Shown: one piece after another, positions 1 to 7,037 of the stretch
Numbering within the stretch: the stretch's first letter is position 1
Layout of the letters: every line of letters begins with the position of its first letter
From: Paenalcaligenes sp050487225
GTDB lineage: Bacteria; Pseudomonadota; Gammaproteobacteria; Burkholderiales; Burkholderiaceae_B
DNA length: 64,000 nt
Direction of reading: 5' to 3'
Assembly: GCF_050487225.1 (NCBI RefSeq)
Contig: NZ_JBKQGY010000003.1
Span: 1-64,000 of the forward strand
Position numbers and translations under genes: made by a program
Notes under the pieces: generated by a model
What the model saw: the letters and a program-made list of their open reading frames with translations, nothing else
Told to the model about the DNA's origin: nothing
The model's database searches: none

Positions 1-127
1 TGGTAGTGGTAGTGGTAGTGGTAGTGGTAGTGGTAGTGGTAGTGGTAGTGGTAGTGGTAGTGGTAGTGGTAGTGGTAGTGGTAGTGGTAGTGGTAGTGGT
101 AGTGGTAGTGGTAGTGGTAGTGGTAGT
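1..127. repeat. Hexanucleotide tandem array (TGGTAG)21
   Basis: Twenty-one perfect copies of TGGTAG plus one extra T run from the first base of the window, so the array may continue to the left. There is no interruption or variant unit. One forward frame reads Gly-Ser repeated, one reads Val-Val, and the third has a stop in every unit; the three reverse frames are all open. A perfect array of this length is prone to slippage, but a 6-base unit changes length without shifting a reading frame. Confidence 0.97.
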
Positions 128-211
128 CGAACGCTAGACCAACAAAAACCACCAACGTACTTATGCGTCTACAAATCTGTCGCTAGCAAAACACCAACCT
201 ACTATATATAG
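2..211 (+). CDS. Possible 3' end of a Gly-Ser-repeat protein (partial, uncertain)
   Basis: Frame 2 is open from the left edge through the whole hexamer array, reading (Gly-Ser)n, and then continues for 27 residues beginning RTLDQQKPP and ending YYI before a TAG stop at 209-211. If the array lies in a gene, this would be its C-terminal tail. I recognise no domain, and an array in noncoding DNA would give the same open frame by chance. No start can be seen because the frame leaves the window. Treat as a possibility only. Confidence 0.2.
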   Translation, partial: GSGSGSGSGSGSGSGSGSGSGSGSGSGSGSGSGSGSGSGSGSRTLDQQKPPTYLCVYKSVASKTPTYYI

Positions 212-507
212 AGCCTATGTGTATGTAATGGAAACCTTCGCCATACTCACCTGTGACTGAAGGAGCTTTTCAGCACTGTTCTCTATATAGATAGAACAAT
301 GATGCGTCATTGTCCTCCGAGCATATGGACACGCGCCGTCCCCAGCGCCCTTTCTCTGAAATCAAGACTGAAACTTCACGCCTTACCCTATCTATATAAA
401 AAGGGCTCTATATATAGAGCTCTTTTTAAACACTGCAGCTGTTTGTACATACTGACTGCGTGCATCACGAAGATATCAGCGGTACTACACATATACACTT
501 GTTAGCA
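212..507. other. AT-rich intergenic spacer with TATATA dyads
   Basis: No convincing gene lies between the hexamer array and msrA. The stretch carries several related motifs, TCTATATAGA near 285, CTATCTATAT near 389 and GCTCTATATATAGAGC at 405-420, and a similar CTATATATAG sits just before it near 201. The only open frame, of 68 codons starting at 299, has no domain and a composition unlike the neighbouring genes. The spacer probably contains transcript ends for msrA and whatever lies to the left. Confidence 0.5.
398..427. terminator. Probable bidirectional terminator
   Basis: A perfect 16-base dyad GCTCTATATATAGAGC at 405-420 is flanked by A5 with GG on the left and a T5 run on the right, so either strand would form a hairpin followed by a U-rich tract. 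It lies about 80 bases past the msrA stop on the minus strand. The stem is AT-rich in the middle and therefore weak for an intrinsic terminator. Confidence 0.5.
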
Positions 508-1059
508 CTAGGCCTTTTTCAATCGCCCGCGGAACTGCTCTCGAAACTTTCGCAACTTAGGCTCGATGATGACCCGGCAGTAGCCTTGTTGTGGGTTACG
601 TTCGTAATATTCGTGGTGCACCATTTCCGCTGACCAAAAACGGCTAGCAGGACGCAATTGCGTGACCACAGGTTTAGATAATAGCTGTGTCACCTTCTGA
701 ATCATTGCTTCAGCCTGATGACGCTGCTGCTGGGATTGGTAAAAAATTACCGATGCATATTGCGCCCCCACATCATTACCCTGCCTATCTAAGGTAGTGG
801 GATCGTGTATGGCGAAAAATACCGCCAACAACTCCTCAAAATCTATACGTAGTGGGTCAAAGCGGATTTGCACCACCTCAATATGACCGGTATGCCCAGC
901 GCAGACCTCTTCATAACTAGGATTTTCCAGTTTGCCTCCGGCGTATCCTGGTAACACTTGCTCCACACCATCCAATTGCGCGAATGCCGGCTCCAGACAC
1001 CAAAAGCACCCGCCACCCAAAAGAGCGGTCTCTATTTGTCTGTCTTCATGCTTGTCCAT
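508..1059 (-). CDS. msrA: Peptide-methionine (S)-S-oxide reductase MsrA
   Basis: Reduces the S-epimer of methionine sulfoxide in proteins and free methionine, using thioredoxin as reductant; a cytosolic oxidative-repair enzyme. The 183-residue product has the MsrA signature GCFWC near residue 17, whose first Cys is the catalytic nucleophile, and the family blocks GYAGG, TGHIEVV and DPTTLDRQGND. The length fits the single-domain MsrA family, without a fused MsrB. The ATG is preceded by an AGGAGA site. It is transcribed alone toward the hexamer array, with its own 290-base upstream region. There is no close partner gene to suggest an operon. Confidence 0.96.
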   Translation of the reverse strand: MDKHEDRQIETALLGGGCFWCLEPAFAQLDGVEQVLPGYAGGKLENPSYEEVCAGHTGHIEVVQIRFDPLRIDFEELLAVFFAIHDPTTLDRQGNDVGAQYASVIFYQSQQQRHQAEAMIQKVTQLLSKPVVTQLRPASRFWSAEMVHHEYYERNPQQGYCRVIIEPKLRKFREQFRGRLKKA

Positions 1060-1353
1060 AACTCGTCTCCTGTACTAATCATCACCCTATACACGTGAGC
1101 CACGCACAGATAATAGAGCTTACCGATAAAGCCAAAGCATCAGCTTCCCTCTTATGATACCTAATCTGCCGAGGCATTAAAGCCCAGCTAGCTCTATCAG
1201 ACTACATTCTTGCCAGTACCATGACAAATAACAAGGTGATGAAATTACACAGAGCCTACACCTCTACTTTTCAGTCACTTATAGAACCACCGCATAACAT
1301 TATTTTTTAGACTCGCCTTCCTATTACCTATATCTACAAAAGCACCGCACCAA

Positions 1354-2178
1354 TCACAACCTATAAAACTTATTATATTTATTAGCAGATATACTTTTTA
1401 TAATATTAATCACCCTTGGCCCTATATCATTTTCTATTTTATCTTTACTTAATACAAAATCTGCAGCACTACAGTCTACAACCATGTAATTCCCATCAGC
1501 ATCAAAAAATGGAACGGCCACACCATTAATTCCTTTTTTCCATTCTCCTAAAGACACGCAAAAACCCCGTAGCCTATAGTCGTACAAGGCTTGAGTAATT
1601 CCTGCCTCTGTTTTTGCCCAGGCATGTAAATCCACATCACGTAATTGCTCTAGCAACACATGACGCTGGGCTTCTGGCAAACCCGCCACATACGCCCTAC
1701 CCATAGACGTACTTGCCAACGGCAACCGCACTCCAATATCACTACTACGCGTATCCAAGACAGAACTACCTCGTATGCTATCTATGCATACTATGCTCTG
1801 CCTATCTCCCATTCCTAGAGATACGGTGATTTGCGCATACTCAGCCAAACGCTGCAACAAGGGCCTCAGCTTATCGCGCACGGATAAGCTAGACAAAAAC
1901 ACATGCCCCAAAGACACCACGCCTATACCTAATGAGTACTTGGAGAGTTTTGGTGAGAAGTCCAAGTACCCCAGCTTGACCAACGTACCAGCCAATCTCG
2001 CTACCGAAGGCTTGGGAATGCCTGATCGTCTGGAGAGCTCTGCCACCCCCACGAAACGCTCATCTGCACCAAAGCACCTTAGTAACTCAAAGCCTCGCCC
2101 TAAGGCATATACGAAACTACGCTCTTTGGGACTATCAGCCAGCCTAATGAAATCGTTATTTTTATAGCCCCTCTTCAT
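1354..2178 (-). CDS. IclR-family transcriptional regulator
   Basis: A 274-residue regulator with an N-terminal winged helix-turn-helix (about residues 25-85, including VAELSRRSGIPKPSVARL) and a C-terminal IclR ligand-binding domain (LAEYAQITVSLGMGD, STSMGRAYVAGL, GINGVAVPF). IclR proteins usually repress or activate a neighbouring catabolic operon in response to a small aromatic or organic acid. Here no catabolic gene is adjacent, so the target is unknown. The gene is clearly more AT-rich than its surroundings, with many ATA, TTA and AAA codons, which suggests later acquisition. An AGGAT site precedes the ATG, and a promoter overlapping a dyad lies upstream at 2237-2300. Confidence 0.9.
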   Translation of the reverse strand: MKRGYKNNDFIRLADSPKERSFVYALGRGFELLRCFGADERFVGVAELSRRSGIPKPSVARLAGTLVKLGYLDFSPKLSKYSLGIGVVSLGHVFLSSLSVRDKLRPLLQRLAEYAQITVSLGMGDRQSIVCIDSIRGSSVLDTRSSDIGVRLPLASTSMGRAYVAGLPEAQRHVLLEQLRDVDLHAWAKTEAGITQALYDYRLRGFCVSLGEWKKGINGVAVPFFDADGNYMVVDCSAADFVLSKDKIENDIGPRVINIIKSISANKYNKFYRL

Positions 2179-2236
2179 ATGGATGATCCTTTAATTATTA
2201 TCAACTCATTCTTTCACCCAAATAAATTTGCAGTCA

Positions 2237-2300
2237 ATAAAAACTCCATTCTGTTTCGCCTGTCAAAACAAATACATATAAAGTATCGCCAGACGAAACA
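2237..2300 (-). promoter_or_regulatory. Candidate iclR promoter with an operator dyad
   Basis: Reading toward iclR, a consensus TTGACA (2266-2261) is followed after 18 bases by TTTTAT (2242-2237). Flanking and overlapping the -35 are two inverted 11-base arms, TGTTTCGCCTG at 2252-2262 and CAGACGAAACA at 2290-2300, identical in inverted sense except for one base. Autoregulation is common for IclR proteins, so this is a plausible self-binding region, by inference only. Confidence 0.45.
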
Positions 2301-2308
2301 CTACGATT

Positions 2309-2602
2309 TCATACCTTAAACCCCATCAACATATATCCAAGAATATATTTTCTTATTTTCTTTTTTATTTCCATAAGTTTTATAAAAACAAAATCAGAAC
2401 CTGCATCAATTAGGCAATAGATATTTCTCGTATCCCTATCAGATAACTCTGACAGATACCTCCACTCCCGCCCTTCACACCGCCTCATCATCCCGCTTTT
2501 TCTACAGATTTCGCGCTCACTGAACCCTTGAAAACCATAAGCAACATTACCCATAGAACTTTTGATCCATACACCATCGTTCTGGCCATTGCAGAAAGCC
2601 AC
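2309..2602 (-). CDS. Hypothetical small protein (97 residues), uncertain
   Basis: An AT-rich 97-codon open frame upstream of and on the same strand as iclR, ending just before the iclR promoter region. Its C-terminal half is rich in Ile, Lys and Tyr. A middle segment WRYLSELSDRDTRNI vaguely recalls the short DUF1127 family pattern (L..L.DR.LRDIG), but the match is too weak to assign. It lies opposite the untranslated region in front of lgt and does not reach the lgt start chosen here. It may be a genuine small gene of the same acquired patch, or a chance frame. Confidence 0.3.
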   Translation of the reverse strand: MAFCNGQNDGVWIKSSMGNVAYGFQGFSEREICRKSGMMRRCEGREWRYLSELSDRDTRNIYCLIDAGSDFVFIKLMEIKKKIRKYILGYMLMGFKV

Positions 2603-2711
2603 TACGCGCTATAGCAGGGAACGAGTGCAATCAACATCTGTCATAATGGTTACCGCCTCTCTGAACAGCCATCTCAAACATGGCTTTTGCATGACACTGA
2701 CCTACATAACT

Positions 2712-3506
2712 ATGCTTGTACACCCACAGTTCAACCCCATTGCCCTACAACTTGGCCCCATTGCCATTCATTGGTATGGTTTGATGTACTTAATTGGCTT
2801 TGCATTGGTATGGATGCTGGGCACAGCGCGAATACGCAAAGGTTTAGCCCCCGTCAACCGCCAAGGCTTAGAAGACCTGATTTTCTATTGCGTAGCAGGC
2901 GTGATTTTGGGTGGGCGTTTAGGCTATGTGTTGTTCTATAAACCCGCCTATTACTTACAGCACCCACTAGAGGTCTTCTACATTTGGCAAGGCGGCATGG
3001 CCTTTCACGGTGGTCTGTTAGGCGTACTAGCAGCTATGGCACTATTTGCCTATAAGCGAAAAATCAGCTTTTTCACAGTAAGTGATTTTCTTGCCCCCTT
3101 GGTTCCGCTAGGTTTAGCCGCTGGTCGATTAGGAAATTTTATCAACGGCGAACTATGGGGAAGAGCTAGCTCTATGCCATGGGCAATGGTATTTCCACAA
3201 GCACAAGACGGTATTGCACGACATCCATCTCAGCTATACCAAATGGCGCTGGAAGGCATATTGCTGTTTATTATTCTTTGGCTATACAGCAGCAAGCCAC
3301 GCGCGACGGGCAAAACTAGCGGCCTATTTTTAATGGGATATGGTTTTTTCCGCTTTATTGTTGAGTACACCCGCGAACCAGATAGTTTCTTGGGCTTACT
3401 CACAGCTGGCCTTTCTATGGGCCAGCTGTTGTCGTTACCTATGGTACTGGTAGGCCTGTTTATTTTCCTCCGAGCAGGTAAACAGAACCATTCACCGACA
3501 CACTAA
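2712..3506 (+). CDS. lgt: Phosphatidylglycerol-prolipoprotein diacylglyceryl transferase Lgt
   Basis: Inner-membrane enzyme that transfers diacylglycerol from phosphatidylglycerol to the lipobox Cys of prolipoproteins, the first step of lipoprotein maturation (Pal in this window is a client). The 264-residue product has about seven hydrophobic segments and the family hallmarks HWYGLMYLIGF near the N terminus, GGRLGYVLFY, WQGGMAFHGG and the Lgt signature GRLGNFINGELWGR. The longer open frame begins about 50 codons earlier, but homologues begin at the equivalent of MLVHPQFNP, so the ATG at 2712 is preferred; an ATG at 2691 is the alternative. The 3' end overlaps the convergent SIMPL gene by 47 bases. 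Confidence 0.95.
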   Translation: MLVHPQFNPIALQLGPIAIHWYGLMYLIGFALVWMLGTARIRKGLAPVNRQGLEDLIFYCVAGVILGGRLGYVLFYKPAYYLQHPLEVFYIWQGGMAFHGGLLGVLAAMALFAYKRKISFFTVSDFLAPLVPLGLAAGRLGNFINGELWGRASSMPWAMVFPQAQDGIARHPSQLYQMALEGILLFIILWLYSSKPRATGKTSGLFLMGYGFFRFIVEYTREPDSFLGLLTAGLSMGQLLSLPMVLVGLFIFLRAGKQNHSPTH

Positions 3507-4218
3507 CTTGCTCTGTACCACTTTCTAGCGGCATGCTCTCTGAGCCCATTGCTTTGAATGAGCCAGCGTCTGCCGCCATTGCACGCATCACAGGTGGACG
3601 GAAATAACCACCTGAACCACCTACATTCACCTCATTCAAACGAAAATCCGTATACCCCATGCTGGATGCAATTTGCTTGGCACGGCTTTGGAAACGTTTG
3701 ATTGCGTCTTCTGTTAGGGTTTCTTCATGTTTGGCACGTGTTTCTGGGGAGACCGAGAAACTCAGGCCAGCAATGGGCATATCTTTAGACAGTTTAGCCG
3801 CTAGCTCACTTGCTGCTGGTACGTTGGTGGACTCCAACTGCACCTCTGCACGGCCTCTCCATCCGGTAATAACGCCCTTTCTATCGCTATTTGGATAAAC
3901 ACGGTAGTTACCGCTACTCACCTTCACCACATCTTGCTTACGCCCCTCGGCCAATACGGCCTCTAGCGCTTCACGTAATTTTTTATCTACGTTTGCTTGC
4001 TGAGCATCATCGAACTCTGCCGCTAGATAAATCGTCACTGTATCTTGCTCTACCTCAGCAAACGCTTCGGACTGCAGACTAATGACGGGCGGACGCTGTA
4101 GCGCTTTAGAGGTTTCCTCTTCGTTTGCCATTGCACTTAATGGCAGGGCCAACATCCCATATGCAGCGAGGATTGCTGCTGCCGCTTTTTTGGGAGAAAG
4201 GGTTCGTTTAGTCCGCAT
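3460..4218 (-). CDS. SIMPL-domain (DUF541, YggE-like) periplasmic protein
   Basis: A 252-residue exported protein: a basic start, a hydrophobic segment and an AMA-N cleavage site near residue 31, then a SIMPL domain from about residue 42 (QSEAFAEVEQDTVTIYL) to the end (SVSVNGSVYLLG). E. coli YggE of this family lowers oxidative damage by an unknown mechanism; here the function is inferred only as envelope or stress related. A strong AAGGAG precedes the ATG, which sits 14 bases past the T-run of the 6S RNA terminator, so read-through from the zapA-6S unit could feed it. Its last 47 bases overlap the end of lgt on the other strand. Confidence 0.88.
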   Translation of the reverse strand: MRTKRTLSPKKAAAAILAAYGMLALPLSAMANEEETSKALQRPPVISLQSEAFAEVEQDTVTIYLAAEFDDAQQANVDKKLREALEAVLAEGRKQDVVKVSSGNYRVYPNSDRKGVITGWRGRAEVQLESTNVPAASELAAKLSKDMPIAGLSFSVSPETRAKHEETLTEDAIKRFQSRAKQIASSMGYTDFRLNEVNVGGSGGYFRPPVMRAMAADAGSFKAMGSESMPLESGTEQVSVSVNGSVYLLGGK

Positions 4219-4231
4219 AGAAACTCCTTAA

Positions 4232-4265
4232 CAAAAAAAGCCCGTTGCAAAATGCAACGAGCTTT
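4232..4265 (-). terminator. Terminator downstream of 6S RNA
   Basis: On the minus strand a stem CGTTGCA / TGCAACG, extended by GC pairs, with an AAA-type loop, is followed by a run of seven T residues. It closes the zapA-6S RNA transcription unit and stands directly before the SIMPL gene. Confidence 0.85.
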
Positions 4266-4269
4266 GAAA

Positions 4270-4464
4270 ATTGCCCCACCTGTGCCGTCAAGGCTGGCAT
4301 CCTGGGAACCGAGGGTCCAAAGATTGGCCGCCATCATATAAGTTTCGGGTTCGCTATCTTGTAGCGATCGCTCCTGCTTATAAATCCAGCGACCTGAATG
4401 CCATAAGCATTGGTTCAAGGAATATATAGCCACGTCACGAACACGGCAGGGACTTACTGGGTGA
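4270..4464 (-). ncRNA. ssrS: 6S RNA (SsrS)
   Basis: 6S RNA binds the sigma70 RNA polymerase holoenzyme by mimicking an open promoter and dampens transcription in stationary phase. Assignment rests first on location: the classic position right after zapA on the same strand. The transcript would be about 190 bases. Its ends can pair into a closing stem (5' CCC...CC-TGCCGT with 3' ACGGCA-CA-GG...GGGG), and it contains the conserved block CCTTGAACC seen on the E. coli 6S central region. Exact ends are estimates. A covariance-model match would confirm it. Confidence 0.75.
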
Positions 4465-4492
4465 TCCATCGCCATAAGCATGGATCGAATCT

Positions 4493-4804
4493 TTAACGAG
4501 CTACAGCCTCTGGACCAACAACTTGATCAATCAACTGATGCATGTCTTCTATTTTACGCTTGAAATCGCCTAATGCAAGGTTACTCAGTGGGCCATCCGG
4601 AGCGCGCAATGTCAGGAATTCTAAAGCCAACTGTATAGCAACCATGGTAGCGATGCGTTCGTTACCCACTATTTTACCGCTATCTTGCACGCGCTTCATA
4701 CGTTTTTCTACGTGCGCTACCGCAGACAGCAAATCGGCCTTCTCAGAAGGTGCGCACGCCAAGGTGTATTCGCGCCCTAACAGAGTGATATTAATACGTT
4801 CCAT
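4493..4804 (-). CDS. zapA: Cell division protein ZapA
   Basis: A 103-residue Z-ring associated protein that cross-links FtsZ filaments at mid-cell. The sequence shows the ZapA pattern: an N-terminal beta segment (INITLLGREYTLAC), an alpha region (LLSAVAHVEKRMKRVQDSGKIVGNERIA, positions about 25-52) and a C-terminal helix typical of its tetrameric coiled coil. It is preceded 3 bases upstream by a coiled-coil gene and followed by 6S RNA, the usual arrangement in beta- and gammaproteobacteria. Confidence 0.95.
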   Translation of the reverse strand: MERINITLLGREYTLACAPSEKADLLSAVAHVEKRMKRVQDSGKIVGNERIATMVAIQLALEFLTLRAPDGPLSNLALGDFKRKIEDMHQLIDQVVGPEAVAR

Positions 4805-4807
4805 GTC

Positions 4808-5215
4808 TTATTCCTGCTCGATATGGCCTGGCAAACGCTGCAATACAGCGGTGACTTGATCACGCGCTTGTTCAGCAACCTGACGCAACTCGTGATTATG
4901 ACCTAAGCTAAGTTCCAGCTGGTCTCTAAGCTTTTGGGCTTCATCTTGGTGCTGAACCAGCTCTACAAACAGAGCCTCCTGCACCTGTTCGGCCTGTTTG
5001 CGTGCAGCATCAACGTCTGCTTGGTGTCGCACCGATATTTCCGCCATGGACGCATAGTCGGCTTGCTGCTTGTCTAACTGTTCTCGTAATGACGCGCACT
5101 CCCCTTCTAGGGTTTTGATGCGTGACAATAGAGCGGACCGCTCAGACTTGAGTTGGGTGGCGTACGCGGCCAACGCACTAAGTCTATCGGCTAGATGGTT
5201 AAGATCCTGGAGCAT
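4808..5215 (-). CDS. Coiled-coil protein upstream of zapA (ZapB-like position)
   Basis: A 135-residue, highly charged protein predicted to be almost entirely coiled coil: heptad-like runs of Leu and Ala with Gln, Glu and Arg, starting LNHLADRLSALAAYATQL. It has no membrane segment or signal peptide. The small coiled-coil gene in front of zapA is a recurring pair (TIGR02449-type), and a role with ZapA at the division ring is suggested by the 3-base spacing. The function itself is not established from sequence. Confidence 0.85.
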   Translation of the reverse strand: MLQDLNHLADRLSALAAYATQLKSERSALLSRIKTLEGECASLREQLDKQQADYASMAEISVRHQADVDAARKQAEQVQEALFVELVQHQDEAQKLRDQLELSLGHNHELRQVAEQARDQVTAVLQRLPGHIEQE

Positions 5216-5441
5216 AGTTATGTAGTAGACGAGTAGTCAGAACCATTCAAAACATGTGCACATCATAACCCTGAACAGCCTAGCTAATGGTAAAAAAGAC
5301 AGTACAGCGCAAAAATCGCCCTGATGCCACACCTTACAATTATTCTAAACTGGACAGGAATGCCTTCACACAGGCATGATCGTAACCCTTAACCTTTTCA
5401 CTCGTAAATCCCTAGCATCGCAGCTTCACTAGGAGAACTCC

Positions 5442-6365
5442 ATGCCTTCTATACAGAAAAAAATGTATGCCCCGCTAACCTCCGCAAAAGTAGCCTTTAT
5501 AGGTTTAGGGGTAATGGGGTTCCCGATGGCTGGCCACCTTGCACAAGCGGGCCACCATGTCACCGTGTACAACCGCACGCACAGCAAAGCGCTGGCATGG
5601 CAAGCTGAGTTCGGCAATCATGTCGCTACTACGCCAGCCGAAGCAGCACGTGATGCTGATTTTGTGATGTTCTGTGTGGGTAATGACGATGACCTGCGCG
5701 AGGTTATTCAAGGCGAAAATGGTGCTTTGCTACACGCCAAAGCCGGTAGCTTATTTATTGATCACACCACTGCCTCTGCTAATGTGGCCCGTGAAATGGC
5801 CAGCGTCTGCGCAGAAAAGTCAGTAGGTTTTATGGATGCGCCTATCTCGGGAGGCCAAAGCGGTGCCGAAGCCGGTAAGCTCAGCATTATGTGCGGCGGC
5901 TCTGAGAGTAACTTCAAAAAAGCCCTGCCTTATCTGGAGCACTACGGCACTATCATCGAACTGTTGGGTGACACTGGTTCTGGTCAGCTATGCAAAATGG
6001 TGAACCAAATTTGCGTAGTCAGCGTGATTCAAGGCTTGGCCGAAGCCTTAGCATTTGGTGAAAACGCCGGTTTGGATATGCAGCGCGTCGTTAAAGTGAT
6101 TGGTGGTGGTGCAGCCTCTAGCTGGCAAATGCACAACCGCAGCCAAACCATGCTAGATCGTGAGTTTGATTTTGGATTCGCCGTTGACTGGGTACGCAAA
6201 GACTTGGGCTTGATACTTAACGAAGCCCGCAACAATGGTGCCCGCCTGCCCATCACAGCGCTAATTGATCAACTGTACGCACAAGTGCAAGAGCAAGGCG
6301 GTGGTCGACTAGATAGCTCTAGTCTGATTACCCTGCTCGGGAAATCACAACCACTGCAATCCTAA
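5442..6365 (+). CDS. NAD(P)-dependent 3-hydroxyacid dehydrogenase family protein
   Basis: A 307-residue enzyme of the 3-hydroxyisobutyrate / tartronate-semialdehyde reductase family. Visible are the Rossmann dinucleotide motif GLGVMGFPMAGHL near residue 23, the substrate-binding block DAPISGGQSGAEAGKL near 131, and the catalytic-lysine region GSGQLCKMVNQI near 181. It should reversibly oxidise a beta-hydroxyacid with NAD+ or NADP+, but the true substrate cannot be read from the sequence; glyoxylate/tartronate or branched-chain products are both possible. The ATG has an AGGAGA site 6-8 bases upstream. It stands alone and converges on rppH. Confidence 0.9.
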   Translation: MPSIQKKMYAPLTSAKVAFIGLGVMGFPMAGHLAQAGHHVTVYNRTHSKALAWQAEFGNHVATTPAEAARDADFVMFCVGNDDDLREVIQGENGALLHAKAGSLFIDHTTASANVAREMASVCAEKSVGFMDAPISGGQSGAEAGKLSIMCGGSESNFKKALPYLEHYGTIIELLGDTGSGQLCKMVNQICVVSVIQGLAEALAFGENAGLDMQRVVKVIGGGAASSWQMHNRSQTMLDREFDFGFAVDWVRKDLGLILNEARNNGARLPITALIDQLYAQVQEQGGGRLDSSSLITLLGKSQPLQS

Positions 6366-6366
6366 A

Positions 6367-6399
6367 TAAAAAAAAGCGACACACCACGAGGTGTGTCGC
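6367..6399 (-). terminator. Terminator between the dehydrogenase gene and rppH
   Basis: A 10-base perfect stem GCGACACACC / GGTGTGTCGC with loop ACGA. Reading leftwards it is followed by nine consecutive T residues, so it best terminates rppH; read rightwards the T-tract is poor. Confidence 0.88.
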
Positions 6400-6408
6400 C
6401 ATGCTTTG

Positions 6409-6972
6409 TCATTCAGACGGTAAAATTAGACTTTTAGCTGCTGTCTTTACCTTACCGCTGGGATGTAGACGTTGCCTCAAATAACGGGATTCTTGCCTGT
6501 GTTTGAACAACAGACTTGATAGCTCGTTAAGTGCCTGCAGGTACACCTCACGTTTGAAGTCGATGACGGCATCCATAGGAACCCAATACTGGCTCCAACG
6601 CCATGCATCGAATTCAGGTGTAGAGGAGGTACGCAAGCTAACATCGCTATCACGTCCCACCATACGCAGCAAAAACCAAATTTGTTTTTGCCCTTTATAG
6701 TGGCCGCGTGATTCACGACGTATATAGTGATTGGGAACGTTATACCGTAACCAATCGCGGGTCCGCCCCAAAATACGCACGTGTTCGGGAAGCAAACCAA
6801 CTTCCTCGTAAAGCTCCCGGTACATAGCTTGCACCGGACTTTCACCGTAGTTGATGCCTCCTTGAGGAAACTGCCAGGCATGTTCCCGGATTCGTTTCCC
6901 CCAGAACACTTCATTCTTGCGATTTGCCAGAATGATGCCAACATTGGGACGGTAGCCTTCACGGTCTAACAT
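6409..6972 (-). CDS. rppH: RNA pyrophosphohydrolase RppH
   Basis: Nudix hydrolase that removes pyrophosphate from 5'-triphosphorylated mRNA ends, starting RNase E-dependent decay. In the 187-residue protein the Nudix box lies at residues 38-60, with G38, E44, R52-E53-L54, E56-E57 and G59 in the required spacing. The N terminus (MLDREGYRPNVGIIL) and WQFPQGGI are diagnostic of RppH rather than other Nudix enzymes. It is divergent from proS by 65 bases, the usual Burkholderiales arrangement. The C-terminal tail beyond the domain is basic and variable. Confidence 0.96.
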   Translation of the reverse strand: MLDREGYRPNVGIILANRKNEVFWGKRIREHAWQFPQGGINYGESPVQAMYRELYEEVGLLPEHVRILGRTRDWLRYNVPNHYIRRESRGHYKGQKQIWFLLRMVGRDSDVSLRTSSTPEFDAWRWSQYWVPMDAVIDFKREVYLQALNELSSLLFKHRQESRYLRQRLHPSGKVKTAAKSLILPSE

Positions 6973-7037
6973 GGGCCACCTCTATGCAAAATTCAATACA
7001 ATTACTTTAATTATACGTATCACTTGAGTTCACTACC

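Noticed and set aside
1..127. CRISPR or minisatellite reading of the left-edge repeat
   Set aside because: A pure 6-base unit with no spacers is a microsatellite, not a CRISPR array.
299..505. 68-codon open frame before msrA
   Set aside because: No domain, Cys-rich random-looking composition, no ribosome-binding site, and placed over the dyads and a probable terminator.
4137..4481. 114-codon frame over the 6S RNA region
   Set aside because: Its extent coincides with the RNA gene and the start of the SIMPL gene; no protein similarity.
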